From Campanula takesimana (taxonomy: Eukaryota; Streptophyta; Magnoliopsida; Asterales; Campanulaceae): a stretch of 64,000 nucleotides of DNA. The stretch is taken from positions 236,638 to 300,637 of the forward strand of contig JAOWBW010001446.1 of assembly GCA_026119855.1 (NCBI GenBank). The letters run 5' to 3'. The translations under genes and the position numbers were made by a program. Shown piece by piece: positions 1 to 9,953 of the stretch (position 1 is the first letter of the stretch; each line of letters opens with the position of its first letter). A model generated the notes under the pieces. It made no database searches. It was given only the letters and a program-made list of their open reading frames with translations, and was not told where the DNA came from.

Positions 1-2275
1 CACTTGAGGACAGTTTTATCCGTTCTTGCGAGGGAGAAATTATTTGCGAAGTTCAGTAAATGCGAATTTTGGCTCGAGAAGGTGTCATTTCTGGGTCATG
101 TTATTTCGAAAGATGGGATTTCGGTGGATCCGTCAAAGATAGAGGCTATAGTGGATTGGAAGAGACCCGAATCAGTGACAGAGATTAGAAGATTTCTTGG
201 TTTAGCCGGTTATTACCGAAGATTTATTGAAGGGTTTTCGAGGATTGCTACTCCGATGACTCAGTTAACCCGGAGAATGTCCCGTTTGTGTGGACCGAGA
301 AATGTGACAAGAGTTTCGAGGAATTGAAGAAGAGGTTGACTACCGCACCGATCTTGACTTTGCCTAATGGGAGCGATGGCCTAGTGATTTACAGTGATGC
401 TTCGAAAGAGGGTTTGGGTTGTGTGTTGATGCAGAATGGGAAAGTAATTGCTTATGCTTCGAGGAAGTTGACCCCTAGTGAACAGAATTACCCGACTCAT
501 GATATGGAGTTGGCTGCGATAGTATTTGCGTTGCACAAGTGGAAGCACTACCTGTATGGAGCGAAGTTTGAGATTTTTACGGATCACAAGAGTTTGAAGT
601 ACCTTTTCTCCCAGAAAGAGTTGAATAATAGACAGCGCCGATGGATGGAATTATTGAAGGATTATGATTGTACGATTTCTTATCACCCTGGGAAGGCGAA
701 TGTGGTAGCCGATGCGATTAGTAGAAAATCTTATGTGGCTTCGATGATGGTCCGTGAGTGGAAAATGCTTGAGGATGTTCGAGATTGGTCTCCTCGTGAA
801 TCGAGACATGGGGCTATTTTTGCGAATATTAGGGTGTCTCCGACCCTAATTCAAAGGATAAAGGAAGCCCAGAAAGAAGATCCCGAGTTGGTGAAAATGA
901 TGGGTAAACTGAAAGAAAAGAACTTCGAGGATTTTTCTATTAGCTCGAGTGGAGTGTTGACTTTCCGTGGTCGTTTGTGTGTTCCGGATGTTGATGGAAT
1001 TAAGCAGAGAGTTCTTGATGAGGGTCACAAATCGAGGTATACTATTCATCCGGGTAGTACGAAGATGTATCAGGATTTGAAGCAACAATTTTGGTGGATT
1101 AATATGAAAAGGGAAATAGCCGAGTATGTATCGAGGTGTTTAACTTGTCAGCAGGTCAAAGCCGAGCATCAGAGACCCGCGGGATTACTTCAGCCGTTAG
1201 AGATTCCCGAGTGGAAATGGGAGCATGTGACTATGGATTTCGTTACGGGACTACCTCGTACCCGTAGAAAGTATGACAGTGTTTGGGTAATAGTGGATAG
1301 ATTGACCAAGAGTGCCCATTTCTTGCCTATTGACATCAGATATTCGATGGAAAAGCTTGCGACCCTTTACATTGATGAGATCGTTAGATTGCATGGGGTT
1401 CCGGTTAGCATTGTGTCAGATCGAGACCCGATGTTTACTTCTAGATTCTGGAAGGCATTTCAGGAAGCTTTGGGTACAGATTTGCGATTCAGTACAGCTT
1501 TTCATCCTCAGACCGACGGTCAATCCGAGAGGACTATTCATATTTTGGAGGATATGTTGCGAGCTTGTTCGATAGACTTTTCCGATTCTTGGGATTCGCA
1601 CCTACCGTTAGTGGAATTCTCTTACAACAACAGTTATCAGGCTAGTATCGAGATGGCACCGTATGAGGCGTTGTATGGAAGAAAGTGTAGATCGCCTATT
1701 TGTTGGGATGAGATTGGTGAAGCAAAGATCGTGGGTATTGATTTGCTTCGGGATTCGGTTGAGAAAGTCAAAGTTATCCGGGATAGATTGAAGACAGCCC
1801 AGAGTCGACATTAGAGCTACGCAGACAACCGAAGGCGAGATCTTAGTTTTCAGATTGGTGATTTGGTATTCTTGAAAGTGTCTCCGAAGGTGGGTATTCG
1901 TAGGTTTGGGAAGAAAGGCAAATTGGCTCCGAGGTTTATTGGTCCGTTTGAGATTTTGGGAAAGGTTGGACTTCTAGCGTATCGTCTTGCGTTACCGCCA
2001 TCCTTAGACCGATTGCACAACGTATTCCACATTTCTATGCTTCGGAAGTATGTTCATGATCCATCTCACGTGTTACCGAGTGTACCGGAGGATATTGAGC
2101 CCGATATGACTTATGAGGAACGACCGGTTCGGATCTTAGATTCTAAAGTTCAAGAGTTGAGGAGCAAGAGCATCGCGTTGGTTCGAGTTCTTTGGAGGAA
2201 TCATAACATCGAGGAGTCGACGTGGGAGCTCCGAGATGAGATCGAGAGGAAATTTCCGTGGCTTTTTGTTTAAGG
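1..2275 (+). pseudogene. Ty3/gypsy chromovirus pol, 3' part (element A)
   Basis: This is the C-terminal part of a gag-pol polyprotein: end of reverse transcriptase, RNase H, integrase and chromodomain. The RT thumb/connection (FSKCEFWL, then FLGLAGYYRRFIEGF) spans about 46-270. RNase H (YSDASKEGLGCVL, TDHKSLKYLF) spans about 390-610. The integrase HHCC finger (HPGSTKMYQDL, CLTCQQ) is near 1024-1160, and the D,D,E core shows MDFVTG near 1230, VSDRDPMF near 1420 and SERTIHILEDML near 1530. The GPY/F module (GPFEIL) is near 1945, and a chromodomain-like tail (LWRNHNIEESTWE) near 2190-2270. A frameshift lies near 270-300, and an in-frame TAG at 1812-1814 separates the integrase core from the GPY/F-chromodomain part. 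The 5' half of the element is outside the window. The chromodomain after integrase identifies the lineage; the copy cannot make an intact polyprotein. Confidence 0.93.
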
Positions 2276-2306
2276 TAGGTCTCGTTAAATTCGGGTCGAA
2301 TTTTCT

Positions 2307-2320
2307 TTAAGGGGGAGTGA
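2307..2320 (+). other. Polypurine tract of element A
   Basis: The purine run AAGGGGGAGTGA lies immediately 5' of the 3' LTR, where a Ty3/gypsy element needs its plus-strand primer. The same motif borders the 3' LTR of the related element N, as its reverse complement near 49555-49570. Confidence 0.85.
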
Positions 2321-2321
2321 A

Positions 2322-4504
2322 TGTCACGACCCGAAATCTAGGCTCTATTTTATTAGTAATTAAATGATTTTTATTTAATTATTTGCTTATTTATTTATTT
2401 AAATTATTATTTATTTAAATAATTATGTGTGCAATTTATGTGTTGTAATAATTGCCTAGCATTTATTTGGATCATTTGTGCTTGTGTGGTATTGTTGGGT
2501 CTTAATTGTTAGTAGGGAGTGTAGCATTTGTGTGTAGTGTGAGAGAGGGGGGGGGGGCTAAGTGTAAGTTTTTGAATAATTTCCCTACTCCCCCTCACCT
2601 CCCTCACCTTCTCCCTCACTCTCCCCATTCTTCTTCCCAGACTCTCTCTCTTTCTCTCCAAAAGGTAAGCATTTTTCTTCTCCTCCTTCTCTCCTCATTT
2701 TCTTCCTCTTCCTCTCTTAATCTCTCATTTCTTAAAACTTGAACCTTGTTTAGATCGTCGATAGGATCGCGTAGAATCAAAAATATTTGAAATCCATCAA
2801 CTTTGAGAAAATCCAAGTAAGTTACTTTTCCCCCATTTTGATGTTAAAATGTTCATATCATGTTCATATAATGCTTTGTTTGTTATATTTGAAGTTTGAT
2901 TGAGTTTGGAATTTATTGAGAATTTATTTTGGGTTTTGATAAAAAATGGTGAAATCTTGAATGTTGGATTTGATTCTTGATTTGGTTGTTAAATGTTGTT
3001 GTATGAGTCTTTTTAGACTTATAAGTTGTTTTGGTACATTAGTAAGCTAGTTAGAAGCTTAGATTTTGGTTGATATGTGTTTTGGTATGAAACTGGAAGA
3101 ACCCATGTTGTTCTTCCCGATTTCTGGCAATTCAGAGGATTGGGCGGCCGCACAAAAGAGTCTGGGCGACCGCACATCTATCTGAAAGCTTTTGTTCTTG
3201 TTTTGAGGGATTTTGGGCGACCGCACAGTCCATTTTGGCCGGCCGCACAGAACCTCTGAAAGTTTACATTTGTTAATTTTGTGTGATTGAAGAACGCGTT
3301 TTGGTCTAAGTCTTGGGTGTCCTTCTAGTTGACCTTAGTGAATGTTGTAGTACACACTAGTGATATAATTGAGTCCTTTGTGATTAAGTTTGTGTTGGAA
3401 ATTTATTAAGTGTTAATTGAGATTGTTGGAACACTTTATTGATTGGGTTTGATTCTTTTGTGAATAAATACGATATGGAATTTGATTTAGTATCATTTTG
3501 GGAATGTGGTCCATCTTTGATGTGCGGTTTGTATTGGTTTACCTTTGTGGTAATTTAATTGGAATGGTTCCCTACTTTGGAACCTTAAGTTGTTTATTCA
3601 TGCTAAATTATTATTACTTAGCATTTATTTGGAAGCCCAGCTGGCATATTTGTTGCATCGGGCGATGGGAAAGATTATAATGGCAAAGCCAAGTCCATTA
3701 TAATGCTGACCATTGTTTTGCCCCCTTCTTTACCCTTTTCCAGATTGGCCTTGAAAAAGTCAAGTTAGCGTTCCTCTGTGAATGTATCTAGCTACCGGGC
3801 ATGACTTTGTGTCATGGTCCTTGTCCTTTGTGACACTTTTATGGTTATTGGTTCCGGTACCGGGGTTTTCTCTTCGGCTTTCATGCTATTATGAAGATGA
3901 TGATTTGTTGATTATTGAAGCTGCGCAGCGATCCTTTATTTGGATGTTCCGGTTTGGAAAACCTTGGCTATATCCTTTGTTATGTGTTTATTTCCGCTGC
4001 TATCTGTTATGTGATAAATGCTATGTGCTATGTGATATTTATTATTGCTTATTGCTTCTTGCATCATAGCATGTCATGTAGTTGCATTAGTAACTTATTG
4101 AGATTTATCTCACCCCCTTTTCTTTTATCTTTGTTTTTCCTTAACCCCCCCAGGTGCTAAGGAATAGTCTCGCTGATCATGAGAAAGAGGACGTCGAGTG
4201 TGGATACATTCTTTTGGGAAGGTTGTCATAGGTTGGTTTACATTATGTAAATGTGTAACCATTTTGGGATAGTTGTACCAAACAATGACGTCACTAAGAA
4301 TTGTATATTTGTATTTTGTTGGGCATAAACTTGTGGAAGTTTATGATAGTTGTAATTGGTTTTTATCAAACTTGGTTTTGTAAAACTTTGGATCATCACC
4401 TTTTGGTATCAAATGAAATTTTTAACTTCGGTATTTGTCAGTTTTGGTTTTAGAGTCGACGTCCAGATCGCGGTCTCGGGCCCGCGGGGTCCGGGGTCGC
4501 GACA
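2322..4504 (+). repeat. 3' LTR of chromovirus element A
   Basis: The LTR is 2183 bp with short inverted termini, TGTCACGACCC at the start and GGGGTCGCGACA at the end. It is homologous to the LTRs of element N (47202-49552 and 52502-54799, opposite strand). It contains a CT-rich stretch at 2581-2660, two perfect splice-donor-like sites (AAAG|GTAAGC at 2664/2665 and GTAAGT at 2816), a long pyrimidine tract ending in CCCCCCAG at 4153, and four GC boxes at 3142-3249. The pattern resembles an LTR carrying a leader intron; this is inference. The 5' LTR lies outside the window. The five bases after the LTR are TGTGA, the expected target-site duplication. Confidence 0.9.
3142..3249 (+). promoter_or_regulatory. 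Paired GC-box array (element A LTR)
   Basis: Four 13-bp boxes start at 3142, 3164, 3215 and 3237: GGGCGGCCGCACA, GGGCGACCGCACA twice, and GGCCGGCCGCACA. The spacing is 22-51-22 bp. Each box centres on a GC palindrome or near-palindrome (GCGGCCGC, CGACCG). The sequence between the boxes is AT-rich and unrelated. The function is unknown. The same 13-mers recur in the copia LTR at 9954-11449. Confidence 0.7.
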
Positions 4505-5292
4505 TGTGAGGTCGCCGGAGGTGCTGGCTTGGCGATTGCAGGTGTGAGGTCGCAGATAGGAACACATGAGATGGAGAAGGTTGCCGGAAGTTGGTGTGAG
4601 TGTCGGAGGTAGAGGTGCAGAGAGAGAAAGTCTCCGGTCAAAGCCAGCCGGCGAGAAGCGACTGGGCATATGGACGGCCGGAGAGGGAGGGAGGGGAGGG
4701 TATGGAGAGTGTGTATGTGTGTTTTAGAGAGAAAGAAGAAATGATTTTGGGCCATTGCCGGAGCCGGAGAAGGGACGCTGGCGGCTACAGCGAGAGAGAG
4801 AGTGAGAGTTAGAGAGAGAAAGGGTTGAGAGAGAATGGGTTGTGTGTGTGTGTGTGTGTCGTGAATGAATAAGAGGAGGGGGGGGGTAGAGAGAGAACGG
4901 GTTTTATTTGACTGGTCAAATGGAGTGAGGGGTGTCTGGGGAATTAAGATCTGTTAAGAACTCATTTTTTGTACTTTAGAAAAGATCTCTCCTTAAAACG
5001 GAATAACACTTGTGTGTGGAGGGCCCTTGGGGAAAAACCCCTAAAAATAAAAAGTTAACCTAAACCTAAGGAGAAAGAGAAACAAAATTGTTTGACAGAG
5101 TTTCGGCGAGGTTAGAGTAAACGGCAGGTCGGCTGTACACACAGTTGATGAAGGTAACTCATTTGTTGTTCATACATTTATTTATGTTTGGCAATAATAG
5201 TTGTATTATTGGTTGAAATCCAGAGAAAGAAACAGTAGGTTCATTTGTTTTGATCTACTAAGTATTACTAATATTTAAAGAGGTGGTCTTTT
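4505..5292. other. Host-like DNA, no supported gene
   Basis: This flanks the element A insertion. It is GC- and GA-rich at 4505-4900, with a (GT)n run near 4842-4859 and a G run near 4877. A minus-strand open frame at 4450-4755 is low-complexity (Ser, Pro, Leu and His rich) and runs into the LTR, so I do not call it a gene. The stretch at 5090-5155 followed by GAAG|GTAACT looks like a leader exon with a donor site, but nothing downstream supports a gene. Confidence 0.4.
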
Positions 5293-6634
5293 CTTGTGAT
5301 AACACCTAGATCCGTCTCATAGAAGAGATCAGTGGCGAGGCTAGGGCAAAGGGAAGGGACCCCCTTGAATTTTGAAATGTGTCAATTTTAGTACCTTTAA
5401 AATTTTAGAAAATGACATTTACTACAAAAAATGATGAATTTATTCATTTTGACCCCCTTAAATTTAAGAAAAAATTGCACTATTCGACTCCCTTGTATAC
5501 TAAATTTGTAAACCTCAACAATAATACTTATCCCCAAGCAACCTTGACCCCCTTTTCGAAAAATCCTGGCTTCGCCACTGGAACAGACGGGTCGACCATG
5601 ACCCGTGTACAACAGGATCCCAACCCATGCTCCACTCAAAATCTGCCACGTGGCAGCGACCATTGGCCCAATTTTTTTTTCATTTTTTTTTTGTTTTTAT
5701 ATTATTATTTTATTTTATTTTCGTTTGCCAAAAGTAATACTTAGTATAACTAAATGTAACAACTGTGTTACTTATAAAGTAACATTGTTTATAAGTAAAC
5801 GTAACACCAGTTTTACAAAAAAATAGCTCATTTTACTCATCTTTCAACTGTAATACTAACTATAAATACTTGTAACACTAACAATAACTAAATGTAATTA
5901 TCGGTATACTGAAATGTAATAGTGTTTTTTCAGAATTTTTTTATTTTTTAAAAGAAAGTAACATTTGAAAAATAACAATTTATATACATGAATGTAATTA
6001 TTTGTACAAGTAAATGTAACATTTTAGTAGATTAAATTGTAACAGATTTCTATAGATAATGTAATACTTTTACATATATCATGATAAATTGAACCCATTA
6101 TAACTTATTATTTGAAAACATATAGATATACTATTATACAAGTAAACGTAACTATTTTACAATGTTATTATACAAGTAAAATGTAACATTCGCCTATAAA
6201 AATGGTTACTTTCTTATTTTTACAATGTTACTAACACAAGTGTTTTTAGTTCTAAAGTGTAAATGGTTGAATTATTACTTTTCTGTACATATGTATTACA
6301 ATTATGTATAAACACTGTTACATATAAGTAACATGTTCGTTACATTTTAGTTATAATAAGTATTACTTTTGGCAAACGAAGAAAACATAAAAAAAAAACA
6401 CTGTTACTTTTCTGTATATATGTATTACTTTTATATATACAAGCTGTTACATATAAGTAACATGTTTGTTACATTTAGTTATAGTAACTATTACTTTTGG
6501 CAAACCGAAAAAAAAAAGCAAAAAAACAAAAACAAAAACAAATTTTTTTTTTGGCCTGTGGGTCATGGATCCGGGTCCCGGGTAAAAAATGACCCGTCTC
6601 TACTATGAGACGGATCATGGTGTTCTCATACAAG
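5293..6634. mobile_element. Fold-back DNA element with long terminal inverted repeats
   Basis: The outer ends are inverted copies: the left arm contains GATCCGTCTCATAGAAGAGA and the right arm its complement around 6597-6634. The match continues inward (ACGGGTC, a T-rich block, then TTTGCCAAAAGTAATA on both sides, near 5720 on the left and 6490 on the right), so each arm is several hundred bases long. The centre (5740-6480) is AT-rich with many GTAACA/TGTTAC words. There is no coding capacity. I could not fix a target-site duplication, so the superfamily is open; a Mutator-like MITE is possible. The left arm carries a nested hAT MITE. Confidence 0.75.
5330..5580. mobile_element. hAT-type MITE nested in the fold-back arm
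   Basis: This 251-bp element is bounded by inverted repeats CAGTGGCGAGGCTAGG and CCTGGCTTCGCCACTG. The termini resemble the Tip100-like hAT group. The flanking octamers are GAAGAGAT and GAACAGAC. The uninterrupted right arm of the host fold-back element has GTAGAGAC at the matching place, so an 8-bp target duplication fits. No transposase is present. Confidence 0.8.
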
Positions 6635-6682
6635 TTTTTGTCATATTTAAATGATTTGGAGAAAGAAAAAAAGAACATTATA

Positions 6683-6929
6683 CTCCATCTGTTCCAGAAA
6701 GTTTGTCTTTTTTTTCATTGTTATTACAAATGAAACTTGGGTAATAATTTAGGCTACTTTTAGTTATCTTAATAAAAATTTACAACTTGTTATTGATATA
6801 CCATTATATATACTATCAAACCAATTTTTAGATTCTCATTAAGATAATTAGAAGTAGCCTATATTATTGCTCAAATTTCATTTTTAGTAACAACGAAAAA
6901 AAAAGACTAACTTTCCGGGACAGATAGAG
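6683..6929. mobile_element. Stowaway-type MITE (Tc1/Mariner)
   Basis: A 247-bp element with inverted ends CTCCATCTGTTCCAGAAAGT and ACTTTCCGGGACAGATAGAG, flanked by TA on both sides (6681-6682 and 6930-6931). The terminal CTCC and TA duplication are the Stowaway hallmark. It has no coding capacity; the interior is AT-rich and largely self-complementary. Confidence 0.9.
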
Positions 6930-6978
6930 TATAAAAGAAAGAGAGATAGATGTGTGTAGTAGGTTAGATTAGTGTGTG

Positions 6979-7955
6979 TAATGACCCGAAATTTCGATAA
7001 ACTTAATTTCCATAAACATCAATATATTACAACTTGCAGCTCTAGAAACCAGTACAAAACATCACTAACCACCCTGAATTCTCAATAAATTGTTCCGTCT
7101 CAATTCTTTGATCTCGAACCTCGATCAATAGTTAACTGCAAAACTGAAACTGGAGAGGGCTCAGCTGGGGGGGGCTCAGTAAGAAAGGGGATACACAGTA
7201 TCACAGAAGCCAATTGAACACAAATATCAAACAAAAAAGTCCATGAAATTATAAATATGGACATACCAATGAGACTCAAATTTCATAAATCGAATACCAA
7301 TCGATCATACTTCACAGTCCAACGCACTAATTAAATTTGGGCCCAGTGGCTTAACAATAATCGATCAAATTTATTGGCGCCCACATTCGGAGCTGACCCA
7401 ACACAAACTCAATAACTAAATTAAAATCCACTACGACCATTACATAATTAGGCACATTAGAACCATTCCATATAACAAATCTCGTTTCTTTGAGAACCAA
7501 AACACATATAGCATGCTTTCAATAAATCAATACATTTCGAATCAATTTCAAAATCAAAGCAATAATCAAATTTGACTGAACAATCAATATACATATCAAT
7601 AAAATAGAGCATAGGACGGATATCAAAGAAATAATCACGTGATAAAACTAGCACGGAATCAATACTGCATAGTCTCCCTTACCTTATAAATGTCCATCAA
7701 AGTTACTCCCACGAGACATCGAAAATATGCTTGCTTTCCAAAACCTTGTCTAGATATTCAATCCTTATCAAATTCATTACTATCAATCACCTTGAATAAC
7801 CCTACAATATATGGATATCTCCACTTTTAAAATATCAATACTTATTAAATATTAGCAATAGCAGAGGAAAGAGGGATCTTACACATGTATTACCATTTGA
7901 AACGAAGTACCCTCGTCTTGCCCCGCTGCCGTCCTGGCGTTAGAAAGATCATAAC
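6979..7955 (-). repeat. Degenerate LTR-like fragment
   Basis: It begins TGTAATGACCCGAAA, resembling the chromovirus LTR termini in this window. It includes a G run followed by CTCAGTAAG near 7160-7180, the order seen in the reversed LTRs of element N. I could not find its other terminus or a target duplication. It may be an old solo LTR or a fragment. Confidence 0.35.
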
Positions 7956-7958
7956 CTA

Positions 7959-8142
7959 TGGGGGCGTTTGGTTCGGATGATTTTTTTTAAAGGAATGGGG
8001 TCAATGGAATTGAATTCCTTAAGGAATTGGAATGGAAAAAAATTGGTCAAACCTTGTGTTTGGTTGGCACGGAATGGAATGGAATTGTCATTCAATTCCT
8101 TGGCAATTCATATTTGGTTTCACGACAAAACTATTGGAATGA
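7959..8142. mobile_element. MITE end (GGGGGCGTTTGGTT)
   Basis: GGGGGCGTTTGGTTCGGATG followed by repeated GGAATGGAATT words is typical of one end of Harbinger- or hAT-related MITEs. The matching inverted end (CCAAACGCCCCC) is not found nearby; the (AAT)n expansion starts where it would be expected. Superfamily uncertain. Confidence 0.35.
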
Positions 8143-8388
8143 AATTAATATAATAATAATAATAAATATTATCATTATTATAATAACAACAATAATAATA
8201 AATATAGTAATAATAATAATAATAATAGTAAATATTATTATTAGTATTATTATTATTTATTATAAATAATAATAATACTAATATAATAATAATATATATT
8301 ACTATTATTAATATTATTTATTATTATTACTATATTTATCATTATTTTTATATTATTATTATTTATTATTTATTATTATTATTATTTA

Positions 8389-8442
<54 letters not shown>
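8143..8442. repeat. AT-rich (AAT/ATT)n microsatellite
   Basis: About 300 bp of imperfect AAT/ATT trinucleotide repeats that switch strand phase several times and end in a long pure ATT run (about 8393-8440). The mixed orientation allows strong hairpins. Open frames across it are artefacts of the repeat. Confidence 0.95.
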
Positions 8443-8443
<1 letters not shown>

Positions 8444-8538
8444 CCTTCTAGGTTTAGTTTCATCTCGGGTGGATGGCAAGAATCCCGCCCAAACTTTGAT
8501 GGCCGTAAATCTATTCAAAGAGAAGGGTATTTCATGTT

Positions 8539-8628
8539 TTTAAAAAAATGATTAAGTAATCCACTTTTTAGAATTGATCAGATGCTTTAAAAAAATGATT
8601 AAGTAATCCACTTTTTAGAATTGATCAG
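8539..8628. repeat. 43-bp direct repeat, two copies
   Basis: The segment TTTAAAAAAATGATTAAGTA and its continuation to GATCAG occurs at 8539-8581 and again at 8586-8628, apparently identical. It is a recent local duplication in non-coding DNA. Confidence 0.9.
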
Positions 8629-8932
8629 TAAGTTTGCTCTGTGCACATGCTCTTGGTAAAAATCAATTTTACATGCAAACCGAAGGAATTTAATTGGAGG
8701 AGAAAACGGTGGCATGGTCAACAAGGAAATTTCTTCGAGACTCTTCCCCTCTTTCACCGATTAAACCCATGCTCTTCCCCTTCCTCATTGGAGTACGTTT
8801 CACTAAAAAAAAAAAAAAAACGCACACAAACACACACCCGTACACACATCAAATCAATTACCTATCAATCTCTTCGTTGGAAGAAGCCCCGGCAGCGGTA
8901 ATGAAAAAATTGGAGAGAAACAACAGTATCAA

Positions 8933-9210
8933 ATGGAAAAATTAGAGGTAAAGGAGAACTTGAACGAGATAATTTGTTGGTCGTCGATTGGATCAGAAGA
9001 AGCGGCGGCGGCAAGCTGTAACGACGGAACTGTATGTCCTCTCCAATTTCATCTCATTCTCTCACTCTATCTCAGTTTAAATGTTCTTCAGTTTACCGTC
9101 ATCACCCCACATGTTGTATGATGTTGGGTATTTAGGTTCCAGGGGATTTGGTATTGGACCTCTCAACTATGGTCAACCAAACTATTAAGCTCGGCGACGG
9201 TCTCCGTTAG
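8933..9210 (+). CDS. Possible small two-exon gene, unrecognised
   Basis: An ATG at 8933 opens 33 codons (ending SCNDGT) up to 9031, followed at once by a consensus donor GTATGT. An acceptor TATTTAG ends at 9135, and the next 24 codons (starting VPGDLVLDLS) continue in the same phase to a TAG at 9208-9210. The phase match and both splice sites are visible; the joined product would be 57 residues, acidic and Ala-rich in the middle. I do not recognise the protein, and the start could lie further upstream (another ATG near 8899). It could equally be chance or a fragment of a larger gene. Confidence 0.3.
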
Positions 9211-9643
9211 GTTTGTTTTTCTCCACGTTCCGCTTCTCATTTCAATTGTTCTATTGGTAAACCCTATGTTGTTCGTTTTGGTACTGAGGTGTACTTGAAT
9301 GTCTGTGCAGTCTTCCCCTCCCTGATTACTTAATGAGCCATTTATGATTATGCCCTTGATGATGTTATGAATCACTTCGTAACATTTTTATTGATCACAC
9401 ACTTTCAGTTTCAAGCTCAAGTTGTTTGTCATTTTTTTCTCTTTTGAGCTGCATAAGAGTGTAAATTTGTAACAAGGTCACGGCAGGTCTTTGAGTTTGG
9501 TTACACAACAAGATACTGGAAGGGTCACCGCGAGGCATTTTCTGGGGGACGCCATGAAGTCTATAGCTGATTTGAATTTGGTAAAACAATTACATACCAT
9601 TATATCAGTTTATGTTTTCTTCCCCAATGTCGGTAAATGCTAG

Positions 9644-9751
9644 ATGGTTGGTTTAGTGCTTAGAGAAGCTCCTCTGTTTGTTGCTGGTGGCCCAGCTAAG
9701 ACCTTTACGGTGCCTCTTGACCAGATTAAGCTTATTTGCCACATTGGCTAA
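9644..9751 (+). pseudogene. Mitochondrial-carrier-like fragment
   Basis: A 35-codon frame reads LREAPLFVAGGPAKTFTVPL and continues DQIKLICHIG before a stop. PLDQIK fits the carrier signature P-x-[DE]-x-x-[KR], and the preceding Ala/Gly-Ala-Lys context resembles the first repeat of plant ADP/ATP-type carriers. Nothing else of the roughly 300-residue family is seen within a kilobase, so it is at most an isolated exon relic. A chance match is possible. Confidence 0.3.
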
Positions 9752-9953
9752 TTTAGTTAATTATATGCTTAATACGGAATCCTAAAATCTATTAGCCTTT
9801 CCTCTTCAGTTTTCTAAATTTGCATTCTTTATGTTTAAAATAAAGAATTAGTTGTAGAGTAGTGATTAAATTGTTGGACTATCTGAAGCCCATTTTCATA
9901 AGATAGAATCTTATGGGGGTCTATGGTTATGTCTTTTTTCTTTATGTGGATTG

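Noticed and set aside
4450..4755. Minus-strand frame of 101 codons
   Set aside because: Low-complexity composition, crosses the LTR boundary at 4504, and no domain.
8027..8269. Isoleucine-rich frame
   Set aside because: Translation of the AAT microsatellite.
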